64,000 bases of DNA. Origin: Hyphomicrobiaceae bacterium (GTDB taxonomy: Bacteria > Pseudomonadota > Alphaproteobacteria > Rhizobiales > Hyphomicrobiaceae). Location of the stretch: the NCBI GenBank assembly GCA_020638055.1, contig JACKJH010000003.1, positions 1-64,000 of the forward strand, in the 5' to 3' direction. The translations under genes were made by a program, and so were the position numbers. Positions 15,916-24,614 of this stretch are shown here, in pieces; within the stretch, counting starts at the first letter, position 1; each line of letters starts with the position of its first letter. Under the pieces are notes generated by a model. That model was not told where the DNA came from and did no database searches. It saw only the letters and a list, made by a program, of their open reading frames with translations.

Positions 15916-17358
15916 CTATCCCCCGCCGACCGCGTTTCCATCTTCATCGACGTAGGCGATGCGGATCATGTTGGTGGTGCCCGATGATCCGAACGGAATA
16001 CCCGCTGTAACCAGCAGGCCGTCCCCGGCTTTCACAAAGCCTTGTTCAACAGCCAGCTTGCAAGCCTTGTTGACCATGTCGGAAACGCGATCAGGGTCAG
16101 ACGTCATGACCGGGTGAATGCCCCACACGATCGTCAGGCGCTGGGCTGTGGCGTGGACGGGCGTCAAACCGATGACGGGAAGGCCGGGACGTTCGCGTGC
16201 AACACGCAGCGCCGTTGAGCCGGTAGCGGTAAAGCACACGATCGCGGATAGCTTCACCGTCGTAGCGACCGCGTATGAGGCAGCGGCGATGGCGTCGTTG
16301 GCGGTGGGTTGGGGTTGCACGCTGGTGGCGTGGACGATCGAGGAATAGCTTGGATCATGCTCCACCTGGATGGCGATGCGATCCATCATCTGGATGGCTT
16401 CAACCGGGTATTGTCCCACGGCACTCTCGGCCGACAGCATGACAGCATCAGCACCATCGAATACCGCGGTGGCGACGTCTGAAACCTCAGCACGTGTCGG
16501 CATGGGCGAGGTGATCATGCTTTCCAGCATCTGCGTGGCCACCACCACGGGCTTGCCCGCGGTGCGCGCCTGCCGTGTGATCCGTTTTTGCAGACCAGGC
16601 ACCCGCTCGACCGGCATTTCAACGCCAAGGTCGCCGCGTGCGACCATGAACCCGTCGGCCATCGCGATGATAGCGTCAAGGTCGTCGATCGCGGATGGCT
16701 TTTCAACCTTGACCATGACGGCGGTGTCGGTCGTGATCAATTTGCGCGCGTCCTCGATGTCCTGGCCGCGCTGCACGAAGCTCAAGGCGAGCCAGTCTGC
16801 ACCCAGGTCGAGGGCGCATTCCAGATCCGCCTTGTCCTTCTTGGTGAGCGGGCCAACCGGCAGGATCGTATCAGGCAACGAAATCCCCTTGCGGCTAGCT
16901 AACGGCCCACCCACGAGCACCTCTGCGCAGATGCGATCGGCACTTGCCTCAATCACACGCATCCTCAGCTTGCCGTCGTCCAACAGCAGTGTGTGCCCTG
17001 GTTCGATGGCCTCGAAAATTTGCGGGTGTGGCAGGAAAACGCGTGCGTTGCTGCCTGACGTTTCCGTGCGATCGAACGTGAAAATCGAACCGCCCGGGAT
17101 GATCTGCCGTCCACCGTCGAATTCGCCGAGGCGAAACTTGGGCCCCTGGAGATCGGCCAGCACGCCAATCGGGCAAGCGTACTTCTTTGCCAGCGCGCGA
17201 ACGTTGAACATGAGTGTGCGCGCGACGTCGTGCGTGGCATGGCTCATGTTGATGCGGAATACATCCACCCCCGCCAGAAACAGGCGTTCCATCATTTCTG
17301 GAGAGGAAGACGCAGGGCCTAGTGTTGCGATGAGTTTAACGCGTCTATTGCGTCGCAT
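15916..17358 (-). CDS. pyk: Pyruvate kinase
   Basis: A 480-residue pyruvate kinase converting phosphoenolpyruvate and ADP to pyruvate and ATP. Conserved parts include KLIATLGPASSSPEMM with the metal/ATP site, VFRINMSHATHD, and the catalytic region VKVEKPSAIDDLDAI. The following signature is MVARGDLGVEMPVERV, then ATQMLESMI and VSDVATAVFDGADAVMLSAE. The C-terminal domain closes the sequence. I prefer the ATG at 17358 (MRRNRRVKL), the usual start in this group, over 17379. Either way it overlaps the end of the DUF1036 gene, so it is translationally coupled as the third gene of the gckA unit. That order connects glycerate phosphorylation to pyruvate formation. Confidence 0.95.
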   Translation of the reverse strand: MRRNRRVKLIATLGPASSSPEMMERLFLAGVDVFRINMSHATHDVARTLMFNVRALAKKYACPIGVLADLQGPKFRLGEFDGGRQIIPGGSIFTFDRTETSGSNARVFLPHPQIFEAIEPGHTLLLDDGKLRMRVIEASADRICAEVLVGGPLASRKGISLPDTILPVGPLTKKDKADLECALDLGADWLALSFVQRGQDIEDARKLITTDTAVMVKVEKPSAIDDLDAIIAMADGFMVARGDLGVEMPVERVPGLQKRITRQARTAGKPVVVATQMLESMITSPMPTRAEVSDVATAVFDGADAVMLSAESAVGQYPVEAIQMMDRIAIQVEHDPSYSSIVHATSVQPQPTANDAIAAASYAVATTVKLSAIVCFTATGSTALRVARERPGLPVIGLTPVHATAQRLTIVWGIHPVMTSDPDRVSDMVNKACKLAVEQGFVKAGDGLLVTAGIPFGSSGTTNMIRIAYVDEDGNAVGGG

Positions 17359-17920
17359 TATTTGCCGGAGCCCCTTCATCTGGATCTGTCAGGCGAATGG
17401 TCCAATCCTTGGCATCGCCCGTATCTACTTCAAAAAAACCTGTCCGCTTGTAGCCGCGGTCACTGCAATCCTGGACACCCCGGATTGCGAACGACTTATC
17501 GTTTGTGCACATGAAGTTTTTGCCGACCCACTCGCCGCCCTGGTCGTAGTCGACCGCATGTACATATATGAACCGACTTGGTACGTCGCCTTTGAGCAGG
17601 GTCTCGCAGGTTTGCGATGCGATGTTCCACCATCCTTCTGTCGCCCAGCCTTCCTTGTCTTGATAGCCGATAGCCACGCCGACGCGACTTCCCGTCGAAT
17701 TGCAAAGTTTCAGGTCGGCATGAGCGTGCGGCGCTGAGATGAGCGCCCAGCCAAAAATTGCCAGGCCGACGGCGCAAAACCTGACGCTACGCCAAGCTGC
17801 TGGGTTGCGCCGCTTGCTGCCTTGCGCGGCCGGTGACCGCGCAGATTTGCTGCAACATGCATGGAAAAATACGTCAAATTCGATCAAGACGTCGCCCTTG
17901 TCGTAAGTGTTGCGGATCAC
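17345..17920 (-). CDS. Exported DUF1036 protein
   Basis: A DUF1036 family protein of 191 residues with unknown function. A long N-region precedes a signal peptide (VRFCAVGLAIFGWALISAPH, cleavage near AHA at about 68). The mature domain of about 120 residues begins DLKLCNSTGSRVGVAIGY and contains WWNIASQTCETLLKGDV and FIYVHAVDYDQGGEW. Four cysteines in the mature part suggest two disulfides. The start is a GTG at 17920 that overlaps the gckA stop by 4 nt (GTGA). The end overlaps the pyk start by 14 nt. DUF1036 genes next to pyk are common in Hyphomicrobiales, yet why an exported protein is tied to a glycolytic enzyme is unknown. Confidence 0.85.
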   Translation of the reverse strand: MIRNTYDKGDVLIEFDVFFHACCSKSARSPAAQGSKRRNPAAWRSVRFCAVGLAIFGWALISAPHAHADLKLCNSTGSRVGVAIGYQDKEGWATEGWWNIASQTCETLLKGDVPSRFIYVHAVDYDQGGEWVGKNFMCTNDKSFAIRGVQDCSDRGYKRTGFFEVDTGDAKDWTIRLTDPDEGAPANNATQ

Positions 17921-19209
17921 GGATCAACCAGGATGACGCGAAAATCGTTTACGTTGGTTTGAGTTGGGCCGCATTCAACGAGATCTCCGATCGCGCGGAA
18001 GAAAGCCGTTGAGTCGTTGTTATCAAGGAACTTGGCGGCATTGAGATTGGCGGCGCTCGCGCGTTGCAAGGTGTCGGGCAGTACGATTGCTCCAGCCGGA
18101 TCCGTTGCACTGCCAGCACCGCCATCCGTTCCATCCGTGTCGCCTGCGAGCGCGCTTATGCCCTGGGCGCCATCCAATGCAATGGCGACAGCCAGCGCAT
18201 ATTCCTGATTGGGCCCGCCAGTGCCATCGCCGCGGATTGTGACCGTGAGTTCGCCGCCCGACATGATCGCAATGCGTTTGCCCGCAGCCTTGGCCTCCAA
18301 AGCAAGGCGGGCATGTTCGCTGGCTACTTCGCGCGCTTCGCCTTCCAGCGCATCTCCAAGCGAGACAACCTCGTAACCCGCTGCTTCCGCGATAGCAGCG
18401 GCTGCTGCGATTGACTGGCGCGGTGCCGCAACGATTTCAAAGCGGGCGTGTGCGAGACGGGCGTCGTCTGGTTTCAGCGTCTCGTTTGCCTCATCAGCAA
18501 GAACGGCCTGGATTTCAGGTGCAACATCGATCCCATAGTGGTTGAGGATCTCCCGCGCTTCCTGCAACGTCGTTGGGTCGCCGATTGTCGGCCCCGAGCC
18601 AATAGCAGCAGGATCGTCGCCGGGAATGTCTGAGATGGCGAGCGTCAACAGGGCTGTCTTGTCTCCAACGGCCGCAGCCAACTTGCCACCCTTGATCGCG
18701 GAAAGGTGCTTGCGGATACAATTCATCTCCGTGATGCGCGCACCAGAACGCAGCAATTGCTTTGTCAGGTTCTGCTTGGCATCGAAGGTGATACCGTCGG
18801 CGGGTGCCGACCAGAGTGCCGATGCGCCACCCGACATGAGCGCGAGCACAAGATCGCCGGGTCCCGCTTCGCCAGCGCGTTGCAAGGCTCGCTGGGCGGT
18901 CTCCACGCTCATCTGGTCGGGAACCGGGTGGCCGGCTTCGACCACCTCGATGATTTCGGTGGGCAGCCCATAGCCGTGGCGCGTGGTAACCGAACCTGAA
19001 ATACGGTCTGCTTGTCCAAGTTCCATGTAGTGACGTTCCGTTGCCTGGGCCATGGCTGCTGCCGCCTTGCCTGCACCAACGACGATGATGCGGCCGCTTT
19101 CGGGAACCGCGGGCAGGAAAGGGGGCACGCAGGTACCCGGGTGTGCTGCAGTCACTGCGGCATCGAACAACTTCATGAGGAAGGTGCGGCTTTCGGTGCT
19201 TTGGGGCAT
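17917..19209 (-). CDS. gckA: Glycerate 2-kinase (MOFRL/TtuD family)
   Basis: A 430-residue kinase of the GckA/TtuD family forming 2-phosphoglycerate from D-glycerate and ATP. Features are the Rossmann-like N-terminus IIVVGAGKAAAAMAQA, HPVPDQMSVETA, LMSGGASALWSAP, the lysine-rich CIRKHLSAIKGGKLA, ISDIPGDDPAAIGSGPT, and the MOFRL domain (IMSGGELTVTIRGDGTGGPNQEYAL, DTDGTDGGAGS). The start at 19209 has AGAAGGA 6 nt upstream. The frame's first ATG at 19401 adds 64 residues that do not fit. In methylotrophs with a serine cycle this enzyme feeds hydroxypyruvate-derived glycerate back to PEP, and in heterotrophs it serves tartrate or glyoxylate use. The sequence alone does not choose. Confidence 0.92.
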   Translation of the reverse strand: MPQSTESRTFLMKLFDAAVTAAHPGTCVPPFLPAVPESGRIIVVGAGKAAAAMAQATERHYMELGQADRISGSVTTRHGYGLPTEIIEVVEAGHPVPDQMSVETAQRALQRAGEAGPGDLVLALMSGGASALWSAPADGITFDAKQNLTKQLLRSGARITEMNCIRKHLSAIKGGKLAAAVGDKTALLTLAISDIPGDDPAAIGSGPTIGDPTTLQEAREILNHYGIDVAPEIQAVLADEANETLKPDDARLAHARFEIVAAPRQSIAAAAAIAEAAGYEVVSLGDALEGEAREVASEHARLALEAKAAGKRIAIMSGGELTVTIRGDGTGGPNQEYALAVAIALDGAQGISALAGDTDGTDGGAGSATDPAGAIVLPDTLQRASAANLNAAKFLDNNDSTAFFRAIGDLVECGPTQTNVNDFRVILVDP

Positions 19210-19431
19210 TGTCTGTCCTTCTCGTTCGCAACGGTAAGCAATATCGGCAAATATGTGATAGCCGCTATCTGATAGCCGCCCAAGTTCTCGGTGTCTGCCT
19301 CGCGTGTGTTTGCGAGATCGATAGGGCGGCGTCAAGCATCTGCACTTAAGGCACCGATTCCAGGGGATACGAAAGCCTGCGGCGCCGTTGCTGGTGTTCA
19401 CGCGATGAACGGAATATTATAGTCATCGACT

Positions 19432-20319
19432 ATGCAGAAAAGACACTCCCGGGAGGCCGGTGCGCGCATCGCCGCGCTGCAGGCTCCAAGCCATCGCATC
19501 CTTGCTGGGCGCGCCGACGCCGGCCTCATAATTGTTTGCGATCACGCGGAAAACACGCTTCCCCCAGACTATGGTACGCTTGGTTTGCCAACGGAACAGC
19601 TTGAGCGGCACATCGCCTATGATATCGGGGCCAAAGCCGTCACCGAACACCTTTCGGCGATATTGGATGTGCCGGCAATCCTAACGCGCTTTTCCCGTCT
19701 ACTGATCGACCCTAACCGTGGTTTTGATGATCCAACCTTGATTATGCGGTTGTCTGACGGTGCAGTCATTCCCGGCAACCGCGTCCTGTCGCAAGACGAA
19801 CGCCGCAAGCGCATCGAAACCTGGTATCGTCCCTATCATCGGGCGGTTGATGCGCTAATTGATGAAGCGCGTGAATACCATCCCCATCCCGTACTGCTGT
19901 CCATTCATTCTTTTACGGAGGTTTGGCGCGGAGACATCCGCCCCTGGCAGGTAGGTGTACTTTGGGATGCTGACGATCGCGTCGCTGGTCCACTTATTGA
20001 TACGCTGGTTGCAGAAGGAGACCTGCTGGTCGGCGATAACGAACCCTACAGCGGAAAACTGCAGGGGGACTGCATGTGGGTGCACGGCACGCAGCGCGGC
20101 CTTCCGCATGCACTCATTGAAGTCAGGCAGGATCTCATTCGCGAGGAAAAAGGTCAGCGAGAATGGGCACAACGGCTTGCCAGCATCATGCGCAAAATCG
20201 CAAACCGGCGCGGCCTGGCAATGGTACTGGGTGGCGAGGTTGGCGCCAATGCTGCCGATCCCCTCGTCGCAGAACACTGCGAAATGACGGATAAGACCGA
20301 GACCAGCCGTTCAGCTTGA
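19432..20319 (+). CDS. N-formylglutamate amidohydrolase family protein, second copy
   Basis: A 295-residue paralogue of the FGase fold, distinct from the gene at 11438. It shows LIIVCDHAENTLPPDYGTLG near the N-terminus, HIAYDIGAKAVTEHLS, LTRFSRLLIDPNRGFDDPTL, LLSIHSFTEVW and HALIEVRQDLI. These map to the metal and substrate residues of the family (CDHAEN, DPNR, HSF, IEVRQD). It begins 222 bp from, and divergent to, gckA, and is followed by the DUF1244 gene. This arrangement recurs in Brucella and relatives. No strong ribosome site precedes the ATG. The true substrate is unknown. Confidence 0.85.
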   Translation: MQKRHSREAGARIAALQAPSHRILAGRADAGLIIVCDHAENTLPPDYGTLGLPTEQLERHIAYDIGAKAVTEHLSAILDVPAILTRFSRLLIDPNRGFDDPTLIMRLSDGAVIPGNRVLSQDERRKRIETWYRPYHRAVDALIDEAREYHPHPVLLSIHSFTEVWRGDIRPWQVGVLWDADDRVAGPLIDTLVAEGDLLVGDNEPYSGKLQGDCMWVHGTQRGLPHALIEVRQDLIREEKGQREWAQRLASIMRKIANRRGLAMVLGGEVGANAADPLVAEHCEMTDKTETSRSA

Positions 20320-20459
20320 CCGATGACCGGTTTTTCGTGTGACTGCCGGAGGTTCAGTTCATTTCCGAAGTTTGCCTGTGCTGACGAGTACATGACACGG
20401 GTCGGTTTTGCTGCCTTGCAGGGCGTCGTTGCACAATTGAGTTCAAAATGGAGAAGGTG

Positions 20460-20768
20460 ATGAGCGGTATCGACGACAAGACGCGCACCGAGTTGGAAGC
20501 AGCAGCCTTCCGACGGCTGGTTTCTCATCTGCGCGAGAGAACGGATGTGCAGAACATCGACATGATGAACCTGGCAGGCTTTTGCCGGAATTGCCTGGCC
20601 AACTGGTACATGGATGCGGCCAAGGAGAACGGCATCGAACTCGACAAGATGGGCGCGCGCGAAATCATCTACGGCGAGCCATATGCAGACTGGCAGGCCA
20701 AATATCAAAAGGAAGCCAGCGCGGAAAAGCTCGCGTCCTACGAGATCAATCGGCCCAAGGAGCATTGA
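20460..20768 (+). CDS. DUF1244 family protein
   Basis: A 102-residue protein of unknown function in a family almost confined to proteobacteria. It is all-helical, with the diagnostic segment AGFCRNCLANWYMDAA followed by GAREIIYGEPYADWQAKYQ. The CxxC pair could bind metal or form a disulfide. The start at 20460 is supported by GGAGAAGG just upstream. The ATG at 20448 would bury that site. It is the second member of a conserved string that runs on to gapR. Confidence 0.9.
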   Translation: MSGIDDKTRTELEAAAFRRLVSHLRERTDVQNIDMMNLAGFCRNCLANWYMDAAKENGIELDKMGAREIIYGEPYADWQAKYQKEASAEKLASYEINRPKEH

Positions 20769-20967
20769 GCACAGGGCTGCACCGGTGGTCTTGAGGGCGC
20801 CGACGTCATGCCAACAGGTAGGCATGCTTGCCTGTCCCCAATCCCGAAGCATTTTTTATCCGTGAGAATCGAACCTGTGGGGTTGTGAGCGCGACAGAGG
20901 GGAAGTGGCGGACGTTCTGGACGTCCCGCCGCGGTTGGAAAACAACACTCTCAAAGGAGTTCCCCGC

Positions 20968-21198
20968 ATGAAAAACAAGATCCTCACCCTCACTGGTGCC
21001 GTTACTGCAGCCGGGATTTTTGCGACGGCGGTTGCATCGCCTGCACTCGCCTGTGCCCCCAACTACAAGCCCGTCAAGATCCAAGGTAACTGGGTGTGTA
21101 TGTTCGATCACGGCGGACCAACGTCTCTTGCATCGCCTGACAAGCGGCCCGTTTACAAGGCAGCCAAGATCCAAAAGCTCAAACTCCAGCGCAAGTAG
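20968..21198 (+). CDS. Small exported protein
   Basis: A 76-residue protein. It opens with a clean signal peptide (MKNKILTLTGAVTAAGIFAT, cleavage near PALA at about 27). The mature part is about 49 residues, basic, with two cysteines (ACAPNY and WVCMFDHGG) and a Lys-rich C-terminus. AAAGGAG lies 8 nt before the ATG, which decides this start over the frame's earlier ATG at 20905. I do not recognise the family. The gene lies between DUF1244 and gapR and has its own space on each side. Confidence 0.8.
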   Translation: MKNKILTLTGAVTAAGIFATAVASPALACAPNYKPVKIQGNWVCMFDHGGPTSLASPDKRPVYKAAKIQKLKLQRK

Positions 21199-21462
21199 AA
21201 GTTTTGGTTTTTTGATTCGAGTTCGGTGCGCGCGAGGTCAATGGCTTCGCGCACATCGGCACGTTATCCACTGCTGCGGCCACGTATTTCCGGGGCTGGG
21301 CCATCGCACAACTTAAAACCTCTGGATGGTTCCTCGCGTCTGCTTGTATCGGATGTTTGCCGCGCCTAACGTCCGTGTCAGCGCCTGAATCGGGCGCCGT
21401 CCGGGCTCCCATGCGGCGCACCGGTGGAGCCAATTTCGAAAGTGAAAGCGGGAGTTGCGGGC

Positions 21463-21756
21463 ATGACGACGTTGCAGGCCTCGGCGCAGAATCAGTTGCG
21501 CCAGTTCGTCGAACAGATCGAGCGCCTCGAAGAAGAGAAAAAGGCGATCGCGGGCGATATTCGTGACAAGTATGCCGAAGCCAAGGCGCTTGGTTTCGAC
21601 ATCAAGGCACTTCGGCAGATCGTCCGGTTAAGAAAAAAATCCCAGACCGAACGCCAGGAAGAAGAGTCGATTCTTGAAGTCTATATGCATGCGCTGGGTA
21701 TGCTGGGAGCTGGCATGTCTGATGCTGCTGCTGAGGCTTTCATGGCGGCGGAGTAA
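21463..21756 (+). CDS. gapR: Nucleoid-associated protein GapR (DUF2312)
   Basis: A 97-residue DUF2312 protein. GapR, studied in Caulobacter, binds overtwisted DNA ahead of polymerases and helps gyrase and topoisomerase IV during replication. The core here is NQLRQFVEQIERLEEEKKAI, IRDKYAEAKALGFDIKALRQ and LRKKSQTERQEEESILEVYM, matching the helical tetramer-forming region. The start at 21463 has GGGAG 9 nt upstream, while the frame's first ATG at 21424 lacks support. It is in a conserved chromosomal cluster and is expected to be essential or nearly so. Confidence 0.93.
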   Translation: MTTLQASAQNQLRQFVEQIERLEEEKKAIAGDIRDKYAEAKALGFDIKALRQIVRLRKKSQTERQEEESILEVYMHALGMLGAGMSDAAAEAFMAAE

Positions 21757-21822
21757 GTTGTAAGGTTCAACATTAAATGAAATTCGCAACGGACCATTCG
21801 GAGATCCAGCTAAGGATGTGAA

Positions 21823-22320
21823 TTGAGCGACAATGCCGATTACACCGATCCGGATGTCGAAGAAGCGTGGCTAATTGCAAGGCGGGCTGAGATCGATGCC
21901 CACTTGCGCCAGTCCGGTGGCCGGTACGGCGGCATTTCAGACTGGCCATTTTGGTGCAAAGCACCCGTAACGTCGGTATGGGGCATTGAAAGCCTTATAT
22001 CGCCGGGTTTTTTAGGATGGTGGGCCATCGTAGGTGACCATCCACCGGAATGCATTTCATCTCAGAATGTCAAAGATCCGCGTGCGGCGCTGGAGGCAGT
22101 TTGCAACCGGTGGATTGAGGCATTGAATGCCCTGCACGATGGCCGACCTGCCGAGCATGGGACCTCAGAGGATCCTCGATCCATCGCTAAGAAACTCGCC
22201 GCCCAGATTGCGGCCGTTCGCGCATGCGTTGAAAACGATGCGTTGTGGCTGGTTCCTGAAGGGGATGAAGAAGACAGCGCTGCGGAGGTTTGTGACAATG
22301 ATGGCGACGGCGACGGCTGA
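21823..22320 (+). CDS. DUF4826-like cytoplasmic protein
   Basis: A 165-residue protein resembling the DUF4826 family of small proteins with no known activity. It begins at TTG (encoded as Met), SDNADYTDPDVEEAW, with AAGGA 7 nt upstream, which supports this unusual start. The centre has WPFWCKAPVTSVWGIES and WWAIVGDHPPEC, rich in Trp. The tail is acidic (EGDEEDSAAEVCDNDGDGDG). There is no signal peptide. It may be translated from the gapR transcript, being 66 bp downstream. The family link is moderately sure. Confidence 0.75.
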   Translation: MSDNADYTDPDVEEAWLIARRAEIDAHLRQSGGRYGGISDWPFWCKAPVTSVWGIESLISPGFLGWWAIVGDHPPECISSQNVKDPRAALEAVCNRWIEALNALHDGRPAEHGTSEDPRSIAKKLAAQIAAVRACVENDALWLVPEGDEEDSAAEVCDNDGDGDG

Positions 22321-22347
22321 ACAGATGTTGGACGCCATGAAGCCGTT

Positions 22348-22384
22348 CTAGAGCGCCCGTGCGTTATATCGGGATCATTCTGCC
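22348..22384 (+). repeat. Single end of the inverted-repeat element
   Basis: CTAGAGCGCCCGTGCGTTAT and the following ATCGGGATCATTCTGCC match the left ends of the elements at 6468 and 38923. No mirror copy was found before oxyR, so this is a remnant or solo end. Confidence 0.6.
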
Positions 22385-22647
22385 GGGCGAAGGCCAAGCT
22401 CCGGTTGCAATCATCGCAACCATAACTCCTTCACTGACGTTTCGTGGCTTCGGACCGGAGTTCGAGGCAAAAGTGCGTGCACGTTGGATTTTTCCAAGCT
22501 GTTGACCATATGATGCGAGAGATCGGTTGAACTTGGGGCTGATCGTGCGAGTCTGGCTCGTACACTGGCACCACATTTGCGATGTCGGGACGCGTTCTGC
22601 AGAGAACCCAGGGCGGCCAGAGGAGTGTCAGAATTCAGGGGCGAGCC

Positions 22648-23628
22648 GTGGCGTATGTAACTTTGAAACAACTTCGCTATTTCGACGCCCTTGCGCGCGT
22701 GCAGCACTTCGGTCGGGCTGCTGAGAATTGCGCGGTGACACAGCCTGCGCTTTCCATGCAAATTCGCGAGCTTGAGCAAAATCTCGGGTTGGAACTTGTC
22801 GAACGGACCCGCACCGGTGTGCAGTTGACAGATAAGGGGCGGGAAATTGCCCAGCGGGCCGCGCGCATCCTGGGCGATGTGCGCTCTCTGATCGAGTATG
22901 CGCAACACTGCGACAAGGTGCTGGCAGGGTCACTGATTCTAGGCGTTATACCATCCATCGCGCCCTATCTTCTGCCACCGCTTCTGCCGCTCTTACGCAA
23001 GAAATACCCTGAACTGGAGCTTCACGTACGCGAAACCCAGACAGCAAATTTGATCGAGGAGCTTGTTGCCGGCAAGATCGACGTGATGTTGTTGGCATTG
23101 CCGGTCGAGCATCCAGATATCCAGACGCTTAAGCTTTTTTCAGACCGCTTCCTGCTGGCGCTGCCCAAACAAAAGAAGCTGTCAGGCGGCGTCCGTGCGG
23201 ACAAGGAAATGATCTTGGGCGAACGGCTGTTGCTTTTGGAGGAAGGGCATTGCCTGCGCGACCAGGCACTTACCTATTGCAGCTTGAATCAGGTGGAATC
23301 GGTCAACACCTTCGGGGCGTCCAGCCTGTCGACGATTGTTGAAATGGTGGCTGCTGGCTACGGCATTACACTATTGCCGGAAATTTGCCTGCCGATTGAG
23401 ATGCGGGGGCGAGCGCTGGATCTGGTGCCCTTTGTCGATCCCGAACCGTTTCGCACGGTCGGCTTGGCCTGGCGTCGTACCAGCCCTCGACACGAAGATT
23501 TCCAGGAACTTGGCAGGCTTCTCATTGAAGCCCGTCCACCGGTCGACGGACACAGACAAGGTAACGTGGCCACCAGCGGTGCGGGAGGACGCAAGCCGCT
23601 ACGCCGCGCCAGTGCCCGTTCGCGCTAG
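22648..23628 (+). CDS. oxyR: LysR-type peroxide sensor OxyR
   Basis: A 326-residue LysR regulator. The helix-turn-helix lies at about 15-60 (HFGRAAENCAVTQPALSMQI). The effector domain carries the OxyR redox pair: Cys202 and Cys211 in EEGHCLRDQALTYC, spaced 9 residues as in E. coli Cys199/Cys208. Peroxide oxidises this pair and switches the regulator. I chose the GTG at 22648 (MAYVTLKQLRYF) because it gives the family's usual start. The frame's ATG at 22582 would add 22 odd residues. The last 25 residues are an Arg/Gly tail. No katA, katG or ahpC lies beside it, so its targets are elsewhere. Confidence 0.93.
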   Translation: MAYVTLKQLRYFDALARVQHFGRAAENCAVTQPALSMQIRELEQNLGLELVERTRTGVQLTDKGREIAQRAARILGDVRSLIEYAQHCDKVLAGSLILGVIPSIAPYLLPPLLPLLRKKYPELELHVRETQTANLIEELVAGKIDVMLLALPVEHPDIQTLKLFSDRFLLALPKQKKLSGGVRADKEMILGERLLLLEEGHCLRDQALTYCSLNQVESVNTFGASSLSTIVEMVAAGYGITLLPEICLPIEMRGRALDLVPFVDPEPFRTVGLAWRRTSPRHEDFQELGRLLIEARPPVDGHRQGNVATSGAGGRKPLRRASARSR

Positions 23629-23970
23629 AGCATGTTTAGCCGAAGTGTGCAGCGGTTCAGCGTGAAAAACATGCTCCAGAGGAAAGAGCATGTTTAGCCG
23701 AAGTGTGCAGCGGTTCAGCGTGAAAAACATGCTCCAGAGGAAAGAGCATGTTTAGCTGAAGTGTGCAGCGGTTCAGCGTGAAAAACATGCTCCAGAGGAA
23801 AGAGCATGTTTAGCTGAAGTGTGCAGCGGTTCAGCGTGAAAAACATGCTCCAGAGGAAAGAGCATGTTTAGCTGAAGTGTGCAGCGGTTCAGCGTGAAAA
23901 ACATGCTCCAGAGGAAAGAGCATGTTTAGCTGAAGTGTGCAGCGGTTCAGCCGTGAAAAACTTGGCTCAA
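23627..23970 (+). repeat. Tandem array of type B hairpins, 58-bp period
   Basis: Six units begin at 23627, 23685, 23743, 23801, 23859 and 23917. Each is a hairpin with perfect outer arms GAGCATGTTT and AAACATGCTC plus a spacer CAGAGGAA. Units 1-2 read TAGCCGAAG and units 3-6 read TAGCTGAAG. The last is degraded at its right arm. The array starts inside the last codon of oxyR. Confidence 0.95.
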
Positions 23971-23978
23971 ATCCCACA

Positions 23979-24009
23979 ATGGATCCCGTGCTTCAAGCAC
24001 GGGATCCAT
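23979..24009. repeat. Near-perfect palindrome
   Basis: Arms ATGGATCCCGTGCTT and AAGCACGGGATCCAT, 15 bp each, flank a single C. It directly follows the hairpin array. It could terminate transcription or be another repeat type. No T tract follows. Confidence 0.85.
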
Positions 24010-24099
24010 GGCGCAACAACTGCTTTGATGCGAATTGAGAATGGATATTTCGGCTACGGCCTGAAATGCGCCGAGGAAGTTTTTGCAAAGCTCTGGGGT

Positions 24100-24420
24100 T
24101 TTGATATGAGTTTGCTCCACCCTTTGCGTTATTCGCTCTAAATGAATTTTTCTTCAGGTAGATAGAACGTATGCAAGTGTTTATGGTTGGGTTGTTGGAA
24201 GCCAGCAAATCCAATAATGACAGGAGTAACAGTATTGGCGTTTCAAGAGATGAAAATACAATTCAATAAAAGTAGATTTATGATAGAAATAACAGCATCT
24301 TAATTGGCATATCTGTGCCACGTCAGTACAAACATAAACTTTTTCATTTTGAGTCCGTATCTTTGAAATATTTTGTTAAGCACGTCAGCCGTTAATAACT
24401 CTCAGACAACCTCGATTTGG
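24100..24420. other. AT-rich intergenic island
   Basis: About 320 bp visibly richer in A and T than the rest of the window and without any plausible gene. It ends before the exported protein gene at 24615, whose promoter may lie in it. Confidence 0.5.
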
Positions 24421-24614
24421 GTCGTGCGTATTCCGGATTATGCGCTTCGGTGTGGCGTTTTTTAATTCACGTTGGATTTTGGCCGCGTTTGCTTGGTGGA
24501 TTGGTGCGCCAAAATATGATCACATCCGGAAAATTCGAGTTTGGAGTCGGTGAGGGTATCGGTTTGTGCCGATGCGAAAGTTTCAATTGGCTATTCGCCC
24601 CAAGAGGAAAAGAC

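Noticed and set aside
23627..23970. CRISPR array
   Set aside because: The whole 58-bp unit repeats, spacers are identical rather than unique, and no cas gene is present.
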